Of a DNA stretch of 64,000 bases, positions 58,241 through 64,000 are shown in pieces. A program made the translations under genes and the position numbers. The stretch's first letter is position 1. Every line of letters begins with the position of its first letter. Below the pieces are notes generated by a model. The model saw only the letters and a list, made by a program, of their open reading frames with translations. It did not search any database and was not told the DNA's origin. The stretch is from Flavobacteriales bacterium (GTDB lineage: Bacteria > Bacteroidota > Bacteroidia > UBA10329). The stretch spans positions 1 to 64,000 of the forward strand of contig JACJZQ010000009.1 of assembly GCA_020635495.1 (NCBI GenBank). Direction: 5' to 3'.

Positions 58241-61200
58241 CTACGCGATGGTCAAGGTGAGTTCCACGCGTGTGCCGATCGGTTGATCAGCAGCATCTTT
58301 CAGGTCGATGATTTTCACGCTGGAACTGTTGCTTGATGATGCTCCTAGCTCTACCCTTCTGCTGGTAACCTTAGAACCGAACGAGCTATAGGTTTTGGAT
58401 TCGGGCTTCTCTGAACTACGACCAACACCATTGTCTTCTACTATCACCCGAATGGTGGTTTCATCCAAGTGCATCACTTCAATGGTCAATCGACCATTTC
58501 TGTCCATCAACGGCATGATGCCATGCCAAATGGCGTTTTCGGCAAATGGTTGAATGAGCAAGGGCTGGATTCGCAACCGTTCAATGTTCAACTTCGGGTC
58601 GATGTCAATGCTCCATTCCAATCGGTCTTTGAAACGTAGAGCTTCCATTTCGAGATAGAGCCGCAGGGCGTCAAGGTCATTCTGCAACGGAATGGTTTCC
58701 TGCGAACTGTTCTCCAGCACCGAGCGCAACAACCGCGAGAATTTGGTGAGATACAGGTCGGCTTTTTCGGTTTCCTGTTTCTTGATGAGCAGCTTGATGC
58801 TGTTGAGGCAATTGAACATGAAATGCGGGTTCATCTGCGCACGCAATACGTCCATTTCAAGCTTGGCCAATTGAAGTTGGTACGCATCGCGCTCCTGCTG
58901 CTGCCGCAACAATTGTCGCAAACGCCAACGATAAATCATCCAACCGATCGGCACCAGAAAAACCGCTAACGCAGACAGAAATCGGGCATCGGCCCAGAAC
59001 GGAGGTCGTATTTTGAACTTCAACGGTTGCGAAACCTGTTCGGAACCGTCCACACTTCGGTACATGACGGTCAGTTCGTACTCATTGGGCGAAAGCGAAC
59101 TGAGCGTTAATTGTCCGCGCGCGACATCCTCCGTCCACTCATCTTCGGTATGCAAGCGGTAGAAATATCTTCCGCCCAATTCGGGATTCAATCCTGCGAG
59201 CGAATACGCAACGGCCAAACTGTTATGCGTGTAATTCAAATTCAGGCCGTTCTCAAGCACCGAATCAATCTTGAAAACGGATTCTGTTCCGTTGATGCTT
59301 ATCCTGTGAATACGAATTGAAGTCAGCGACCCGCTCTCCGAATCGGAGGTAGCCACATTCAGCAACCTTCCATTCTGAAGCAACAATACGTTTCCAGCCG
59401 CATCGCGTAACAGTTTCTCACCGCCCGCAACTCCATATGAACTGCCAAAATGCTGCAACTTTCCGTTGGGTGAAACTGCAAACAGACCAAGCCCTGTGGA
59501 TGCGTAGAGTGTTCCATTATTAGCCAATTCCAAGCTGTAAACCCCTTGCGTTTCATTCAGCGCGGGTAAAAGACTTTGCAGCTCTTGTGAATCTGCCAAA
59601 CGCAAGGCAACACCCGATTCGGAACCACCCAGCAAAATCGAATCTCCTTTGGTGCGGATGCTGGAAACATGCTTCAGATATACTCCACTGGAATCGGGTC
59701 GGTAAGGAAAATTGACGAACTCCTGTTTCTTTTCATCAAACCGCCCATGACCCAATTGTGAAGCATACCAAACTGTTCCGTCTTCGGCCACATGCAGCTC
59801 ATTCACCCAACCCACGTAGTTCAATTGTTTGCTACCCTTCGCCTTCTCTCCACCAAATGCCTGTGCGTTTTTATCAGATAAATGGAGACGGATCAAACCA
59901 TCCCACGAAGTGCCGAGCCATACATTATCAGACCGATCGACCGCCATGCATCTCAAGCCCGAACGGTCAGGGCGAAAAACACTTAAAATATTCGGAGTCC
60001 GATCATTGACAACACCCGACCGAAGATCAATTTCAAGCACCCCTTTATGGAAGAGCACCAGTGCAGCGGTTTCGCTTCTGAATGCCACTGATATTGGATA
60101 TTCCAACGTTGCATCTGTTGGAATCGGCCATTCTTTCAGCGTTCTAAATTGTGCATCTGCAAGCACCAAACGCAAAGGATCGGAAAGCAACATCAGGTTC
60201 TTATTCTGATGAGATGCCACGCTCAGTACATCATTCTGCGAACACGCAAAACCCAATTGCTGATACGTTTGGTGAATGACTTTCAGTCCTTCGCCATACG
60301 TAGCGATCCATGCATCTCCAACTTCATCTTTGGTAATAAAGTATGGTCGGAAATCCTGTGAGAGCCAGCGCCATTTTTCCGTTGTCGCATCAAACTCGGA
60401 AAGTCCTTTCCCTGGATGGGCGATCAGGAATTTGCCATCTCCAAAGGGTTCAATGTGCTTGATATTGTTCAGCCAGAAATCATCATCACCAAGATCTACC
60501 CTTGTAAATTCTTCGGTCTGCGTGTTGAATCGGAAAAGTCCATCTCCCCAACTGCCCACCAACAATTCGGTATTGCTTAGCGTGGCCAACGAACGGATAC
60601 CGAATGGACCGAGGTCCTTTTTCGCAACGCTGAACTTGCCGAGAATACCATTCTGAGTATGAAGTTTCACCAACCCATTGGCTGTTCCCAACCAGATGAT
60701 GTTCTCGTGCTTGGCATCATTCAGCATGAACTGAACGCTATTGCTGAAATGACGAATGTCTTCGGCAAGCACAAATTCAGGCTCTGGAATGAAGGTTTGG
60801 AACGTTTGTGAGTTGGAATTGAAGCGCTGAACGCCATGTTCGTGCACTCCAACCCAAACATCATTTCCATGAGCGTGGATGAACATGATGCGGTCATCCG
60901 CCAGACCATCAATTTCTCCCGTATGGGTAAAATGATCGATCTCATCTGAAGTGCCGATGCGATAAAGTCCACGCTCGTAGGTGCCCACCCAAAGTGCACC
61001 ATCATTCGCCACCAGCAAAGCCGTAATGGGCAACGAACTGAGCGGATGATAAGCTCCATTGACCGTTCTGAACGGTGTGAACTGTTGGCCATCGAAACGG
61101 AAAAGCCCTTTCTGCGTGCTGCACCAAAGCATGCCATCCTGTCCAAAAGCCAAGGTTTGCAGCCCCGTGAATCCGAGTTCGGTCAGTCCTTCTGGTCTTC

Positions 61201-61300
61201 CTAATTCCCTGAATCGAACTTCTTGACCATCGATCTGCTGCGCAAAGAGAAACCCATGAGCGAACAGAAACACAAGGACCAACGACCGGATTCCTTTCAT
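58241..61300 (-). CDS. Two-component propeller sensor histidine kinase (LytS-type)
   Basis: A 1019-residue sensor. The signal peptide ends LFAQQ. Residues about 25-680 form a beta-propeller (DGMLWCSTQKGLFRFDG, DGALWVGTYERGLYRIG, DNVWLGTSWDGLIRL). A Y_Y_Y-like domain and one membrane helix (FLSALAVFLVPIGWMIYRW) follow. The His_kinase domain has the phospho-His in AQMNPHFMFNCLNSIK. The ATPase has PFAENAIWHGI and VEDNGVGRSSE. The stop overlaps a 7-bp hairpin at 58223-58242. Its start overlaps the LytTR regulator stop by 4 bases (61297-61300), so kinase and regulator are one operon. Same family as the kinase at 45906. Confidence 0.92.
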   Translation of the reverse strand: MKGIRSLVLVFLFAHGFLFAQQIDGQEVRFRELGRPEGLTELGFTGLQTLAFGQDGMLWCSTQKGLFRFDGQQFTPFRTVNGAYHPLSSLPITALLVANDGALWVGTYERGLYRIGTSDEIDHFTHTGEIDGLADDRIMFIHAHGNDVWVGVHEHGVQRFNSNSQTFQTFIPEPEFVLAEDIRHFSNSVQFMLNDAKHENIIWLGTANGLVKLHTQNGILGKFSVAKKDLGPFGIRSLATLSNTELLVGSWGDGLFRFNTQTEEFTRVDLGDDDFWLNNIKHIEPFGDGKFLIAHPGKGLSEFDATTEKWRWLSQDFRPYFITKDEVGDAWIATYGEGLKVIHQTYQQLGFACSQNDVLSVASHQNKNLMLLSDPLRLVLADAQFRTLKEWPIPTDATLEYPISVAFRSETAALVLFHKGVLEIDLRSGVVNDRTPNILSVFRPDRSGLRCMAVDRSDNVWLGTSWDGLIRLHLSDKNAQAFGGEKAKGSKQLNYVGWVNELHVAEDGTVWYASQLGHGRFDEKKQEFVNFPYRPDSSGVYLKHVSSIRTKGDSILLGGSESGVALRLADSQELQSLLPALNETQGVYSLELANNGTLYASTGLGLFAVSPNGKLQHFGSSYGVAGGEKLLRDAAGNVLLLQNGRLLNVATSDSESGSLTSIRIHRISINGTESVFKIDSVLENGLNLNYTHNSLAVAYSLAGLNPELGGRYFYRLHTEDEWTEDVARGQLTLSSLSPNEYELTVMYRSVDGSEQVSQPLKFKIRPPFWADARFLSALAVFLVPIGWMIYRWRLRQLLRQQQERDAYQLQLAKLEMDVLRAQMNPHFMFNCLNSIKLLIKKQETEKADLYLTKFSRLLRSVLENSSQETIPLQNDLDALRLYLEMEALRFKDRLEWSIDIDPKLNIERLRIQPLLIQPFAENAIWHGIMPLMDRNGRLTIEVMHLDETTIRVIVEDNGVGRSSEKPESKTYSSFGSKVTSRRVELGASSSNSSSVKIIDLKDAADQPIGTRVELTLTIA

Positions 61301-62040
61301 AGATCCTTCAGAAAATCTGACCTACGACTGCGCGATATAGGAATGCGCGCGTCATCGCTCATAATGAGATAACCACCATCGTTGCGCACAAAACGCACAA
61401 TATGGTTGGGGTTGACCAGATACGAATTGTGAACGCGTACAAACCCGAACGGAACCAGCATTTCCTCCACTGATTTGAGCGTGCGGCTGATGAGCATTTT
61501 GGTGGCAGCCTTGCGATGCACGTGGGTGTAATTGTTATCGCCTTGGCAGTAGATGATGCTATCGGTGTCCACAAACTCAAACCCATCCGAAGTTGGGAAC
61601 GTGACGCGGCCATTTGCCTGCCCTTTGCTTCGGATAGCATCGATGAGTTCGATCACCTCTTCCCGCAAGTCATCTTTGCGCAACCGTTCGGTGGCACGCG
61701 CTACCGCAAGTTTCAGCTCATCACCACTCAGCGGTTTGAGCAGATAATCTGCTGCAGCGGCCTTGATGGCCTGAATGGCAAAGCTGTCGTAAGCAGTAAC
61801 GAAGATCACTTGACCCGAAAACCCTTCAGCCTGTTTCAGGAATTCGAAGCCGTTCATCTGCGGCATTTCTATATCAAGAAATATTAGGTCGGGGTCGATT
61901 TCAGCAAGGAAATTAAGCGCCTCCCGTGCATCGGTAAATGACGCTGCAATCTCCACATTCGGGCAGTGCTCCGCCAATTCCATGCGGGTCACTTCCAAGC
62001 TGTCCTGCTCATCGTCAACAAGAATGCACTTCAACGCCAT
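61297..62040 (-). CDS. LytTR-type response regulator, operon partner of the kinase
   Basis: A 247-residue regulator. The receiver has VDDEQDSLEVTR, the phospho-Asp in LIFLDIEMPQMNG and the lysine in DYLLKPLSGDELK. The LytTR domain (about 145-247) has FEFVDTDSIIYCQGDNNYTHVHRKAATKMLISRTLKSVEEML and FVRVHNSYLVNPNHIVRFVRNDGGYLIM by position. It overlaps the kinase gene start by 4 bases and is upstream of it in the operon. The 40-bp repeats before the next two surface genes (62178, 63387) have the right shape to be its binding sites. Confidence 0.93.
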   Translation of the reverse strand: MALKCILVDDEQDSLEVTRMELAEHCPNVEIAASFTDAREALNFLAEIDPDLIFLDIEMPQMNGFEFLKQAEGFSGQVIFVTAYDSFAIQAIKAAAADYLLKPLSGDELKLAVARATERLRKDDLREEVIELIDAIRSKGQANGRVTFPTSDGFEFVDTDSIIYCQGDNNYTHVHRKAATKMLISRTLKSVEEMLVPFGFVRVHNSYLVNPNHIVRFVRNDGGYLIMSDDARIPISRSRRSDFLKDL

Positions 62041-62177
62041 GATACAAGTATCGACACGAATGCCGTTCTGTGCAATGGCTAATTAGAATTCGGTAATGTC
62101 TGATGTGTCGCTGGTAGGAATACCGAGAGTTTCGAAAGAACAACAAAAATCCATTTGACCTCTTCAACCGACCCTAA

Positions 62178-62217
62178 GTAGCGGTTTCATAAACCCAAAA
62201 AGCCGTTTCGTGAATTG
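62178..62217 (+). promoter_or_regulatory. 40-bp LytTR-like operator, first copy
   Basis: This element is 39/40 identical to 63387-63426. It contains the half-sites GCGGTTTCATAAA and GCCGTTTCGTGAA with starts 21 bases apart, the two-repeat one-turn-apart shape used by LytTR proteins. It ends 28 bases before a -7 box (TAGGTTTG at 62245-62252), so a bound regulator would sit just upstream of RNA polymerase, as for an activator. Confidence 0.6.
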
Positions 62218-62244
62218 AGGAAAGCAGGTCAAGAGCAAGGCAGG

Positions 62245-62252
62245 TAGGTTTG
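62245..62252 (+). promoter_or_regulatory. -7 box (TAGGTTTG) for the LRR surface gene
   Basis: TAGGTTTG fits TAnnTTTG, 21 bases before ATG 62274. The LytTR-like element replaces an evident -33 box, which agrees with an activated promoter. Confidence 0.45.
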
Positions 62253-62273
62253 ATTCAATTAAACCACAATCAC

Positions 62274-63284
62274 ATGAAATCAAAACTTCTACTAAGCGCA
62301 TTGACATTGACCATCATGAGCAGTAATGCTCAGAACGTTAACATTCCAGATGCCAATTTCAAATCGTATCTCATTAACGTTGCCAACGTTGATACGGACC
62401 TTAACAACGAAATATCCGTAGCCGAGGCTCAGGCCTACAACGGTAGTCTGTTTATGGATAACTTGGGAATCAGTGATCTGACAGGTCTTGAAGCATTTGT
62501 CAACGTCAATCATATTCAAATATCCAGTAACCCGATCACGTCCATAGATGTCTCTCCCAATACAGGATTGAACACCCTTTTGTGTGGTAGCGCTGAGTTA
62601 ACCTCTTTGGCACTCGGAAGCAATTCAGCGTTGCGAGACATCAGCGTATCCAACGCATCAAACCTTCCAAGTGTTGACCTATCGGGATGCGCTGATCTTA
62701 GAACGATTTACTATTTCAACAGTGCTATCAATACACTTGACGTTTCCAACAATTTGCTGCTTGAAGCCTGTGCGTTAGGATATTGTCCAATCAGCTCCAT
62801 TGACCTCAGCATGTGTCCCAATCTGATTGAAGTGGCCGTATCCAACATGCCTCAGCTCACCTCCTTGAATGTGGCCAACGGCAACAACACAAGCTTTACT
62901 GCTTACGATGCAACTACGTACGGTTTTGCTGCCGAGCAATGCGCCAACCTATTTTGTGTCGAGGTTGATGATGTGGCCTATTCTACCGCCACATGGACAG
63001 AGATTGACCCGACCATCTCATACAGCGAAGACTGTGCGTCATTTGTTGGAATAGCAGAAACCGATGAGCAGCCCATTTTAGTGTACCCAAACCCGTTCGT
63101 CTCAGAATTGATCATTGAAACAAACGAACCGACATCCATTTCTGTAATGAATGCCATGGGCGAAGTGGTTCTGTCAAGAACTGTGAACGGAAGAACCGGC
63201 ATTGATGCTACCAACCTTTCAGCAGGAATCTATTTTGTGCGTGAAGAGACTTCAGTAGCCGTGATGAAGCTTGTGAAGAACTGA
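62274..63284 (+). CDS. Secreted leucine-rich-repeat protein with T9SS sorting domain
   Basis: A 336-residue exported protein. The signal peptide is MKSKLLLSALTLTIMSSNAQ. The start NVNIPDANFKSYLINVANVDTDLNNEISVAEAQ is the usual calcium/EF-like head of this group. Leucine-rich repeats follow (about residues 70-235: ITSIDVSPNTGLNTLLCGSAELTSLALGSNSALRDI). A T9SS domain (ILVYPNPFVSELIIETN) ends it. ATG 62274 begins the signal peptide. The LytTR-like element and -7 box upstream suggest control by the neighbouring regulator. A terminator follows. Confidence 0.88.
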   Translation: MKSKLLLSALTLTIMSSNAQNVNIPDANFKSYLINVANVDTDLNNEISVAEAQAYNGSLFMDNLGISDLTGLEAFVNVNHIQISSNPITSIDVSPNTGLNTLLCGSAELTSLALGSNSALRDISVSNASNLPSVDLSGCADLRTIYYFNSAINTLDVSNNLLLEACALGYCPISSIDLSMCPNLIEVAVSNMPQLTSLNVANGNNTSFTAYDATTYGFAAEQCANLFCVEVDDVAYSTATWTEIDPTISYSEDCASFVGIAETDEQPILVYPNPFVSELIIETNEPTSISVMNAMGEVVLSRTVNGRTGIDATNLSAGIYFVREETSVAVMKLVKN

Positions 63285-63307
63285 TGTTTCATGTGGTTTG
63301 AAGCATG

Positions 63308-63337
63308 AGGCGCGTTCGAAAGGACGCGCCTTTTTTT
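63308..63337 (+). terminator. Intrinsic terminator after the LRR surface gene
   Basis: The stem AGGCGCGT / ACGCGCCT is followed by a run of seven T. It separates the LRR gene from the next surface gene and its own LytTR-like element. Confidence 0.8.
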
Positions 63338-63386
63338 GTTGAATTGTCAGCCGATTTGGCAAGTGGTCGATTCAAAACAAGTTCGG

Positions 63387-63426
63387 GTAGCGGCTTCATA
63401 AACCCAAAAAGCCGTTTCGTGAATTG
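63387..63426 (+). promoter_or_regulatory. 40-bp LytTR-like operator, second copy
   Basis: Same element as 62178-62217 with a single T-to-C change (GCGGCTTCATAAA as the first half-site; GCCGTTTCGTGAA as the second). It ends 59 bases before the ATG at 63486; the first copy ends 56 bases before its gene. A weak -7-like GACTTTCG lies at the same distance (63454) as TAGGTTTG does in the first copy. Confidence 0.6.
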
Positions 63427-63485
63427 CCACCTCAAAAGCTGAGTTCGTAGTTGGACTTTCGCGTGAATTTCAAACCCAATTCATC

Positions 63486-64000
63486 ATGCGAAAATTATAT
63501 TCAATTCTATTTTCATTCATCTTCATCAGCAGTTCATTTGCACAGATTCCAACAAACGGATTGGTTGGTCAGTACCTGTTCACCAACGGTTCGTTGAGCT
63601 CTAATTACGGTGCTCCTTACACGGGAACCCAAAGCACTACAAACGTTACCAATGTTGAAGACCGCTTCGGTGCTCCAAACAATGCCAAAGACGTTAACCC
63701 AGGTGGCTGGGTCAGTTTCGGTGATGTGTTCGATGACATTACCACGGGATCTGGAGCGGCCTTCACTTACTCATTTTGGATAAAGCTGGATGCTTTCAAT
63801 AATTCCTACAAGTGCATTTTGGCCAAAGCAACCTTTGAGAGCACTTGTTACTTCGCTGGCCGTCAGTACGCGGTACTCATCAACCCACAAGGACAGGTAC
63901 AACTACAAGCGTTCGGAGCGCTTACTGGTGGACATGCCCGTGTGGATGGCAACACGGTACTTTCTGTAGGGGAATGGCATCATGTGGCAATCTCAGTTGA
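63486..64000 (+). CDS. Secreted LamG/concanavalin-like surface protein, 5' part (runs off right edge)
   Basis: The frame starts at ATG 63486 with signal peptide MRKLYSILFSFIFISSSFAQ and is open to the edge (171 residues seen). The mature part begins IPTNGLVGQYLFTNGSLSSNYG and continues with a LamG-like jelly-roll pattern (FTYSFWIKLDAFNN, CYFAGRQYAVLINPQGQVQL, VLSVGEWHHVAISV). Such domains bind carbohydrate or protein at the cell surface. A T9SS domain is likely past the edge but not seen. It has the second LytTR-like element upstream. Confidence 0.85.
   Translation, partial: MRKLYSILFSFIFISSSFAQIPTNGLVGQYLFTNGSLSSNYGAPYTGTQSTTNVTNVEDRFGAPNNAKDVNPGGWVSFGDVFDDITTGSGAAFTYSFWIKLDAFNNSYKCILAKATFESTCYFAGRQYAVLINPQGQVQLQAFGALTGGHARVDGNTVLSVGEWHHVAISV

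Noticed and set aside
58223..58242. Terminator of the kinase gene (AGTTCGG...CCGAACT hairpin)
   Set aside because: It overlaps the stop codon and lacks a T-run on the minus strand. It is noted in the kinase entry but not called as a terminator.
62178..63426. The 40-bp direct repeats as attachment sites of a mobile element
   Set aside because: Only one ordinary surface gene lies between them, with no integrase or transposase. Equal placement before two genes and internal half-sites fit an operator better.
1..64000. tRNA or rRNA genes
   Set aside because: I looked for the GGTTCGAATC-type T-arm and cloverleaf-like stretches and for rRNA signature sequences and found none. A covariance-model search would be needed to be sure.

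Overview
The window looks like chromosomal DNA of a Bacteroidota bacterium, probably of the Flavobacteriales. The signs are: many secreted proteins ending in type IX secretion (T9SS) sorting domains with a YPNP/FPNP-type start; Bacteroidota-style -7 promoter boxes (TAnnTTTG); an F1Fo ATP synthase operon ordered bactofilin-atpZ-orf-atpB-E-F-H-A-G with beta and epsilon encoded elsewhere; SCG/SC-type lipoproteins; a DUF4271 gene beside hemD; and LytS/LytTR sensor-regulator pairs with propeller sensors. No rRNA, tRNA or CRISPR array was recognised by eye.

Layout. 1-4.9 kb: the 5' part of a choice-of-anchor L surface protein (left edge, minus strand), a Na/Pi cotransporter, a lipoprotein and a LuxE-like acyl-protein synthetase. 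4.9-10.1 kb (minus): tyrS, then an operon of a YyaL-type thioredoxin-fold lipoprotein, an atypical NRAMP-like transporter and a GNAT acetyltransferase. 10.1-15.4 kb (plus): DUF4271, hemD, rnpA, a CtpA-type S41 protease and an O-antigen-ligase-like protein. 15.4-17.5 kb (minus): two family 2 glycosyltransferases and a PaaI-type thioesterase. 17.5-23.9 kb: bactofilin and the ATP synthase operon. 24.0-25.65 kb: an odd GC-rich block with a 42-bp minisatellite and an orphan gene, bracketed by related inverted repeats. 25.7-29.6 kb: a secreted M43 protease and two tandem lamin-tail-domain proteins. 29.6-35.1 kb: an NtrY-like histidine kinase, an EamA permease, a DUF4256 protein and an ArsC-like protein. 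The first three carry several frame breaks. 35.1-45.9 kb: a second M43 protease, a Cys/Met-metabolism PLP enzyme, a nitroreductase, a surface protein, a glycosyltransferase, DUF2834, a small protein with a classical C2H2 zinc-finger motif, pdxH, a PHP phosphatase and DUF2804.

45.9-64 kb is a signalling and surface-protein island. It has two propeller histidine kinases, two LytTR response regulators, a TPR-transmembrane-HTH regulator, a 52-residue membrane protein and at least six secreted or surface proteins, including a roughly 1000-residue YadA-head-like/S74 tail-fibre protein. Two neighbouring surface genes share a 40-bp upstream element (39/40 identical). Each copy holds two direct half-sites with a 21-bp period, the geometry of LytTR operators. 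This suggests the adjacent LytTR regulator drives the surface genes.

The most interesting items are the LytTR-like operator pair, the bracketed minisatellite and orphan-gene block, the bacterial C2H2 finger protein, an inverted repeat overlapping the promoter of the second LytTR gene, intergenic-type repeats lying in frame inside a glycosyltransferase gene, and the cluster of frame breaks near 32.7-34.3 kb.
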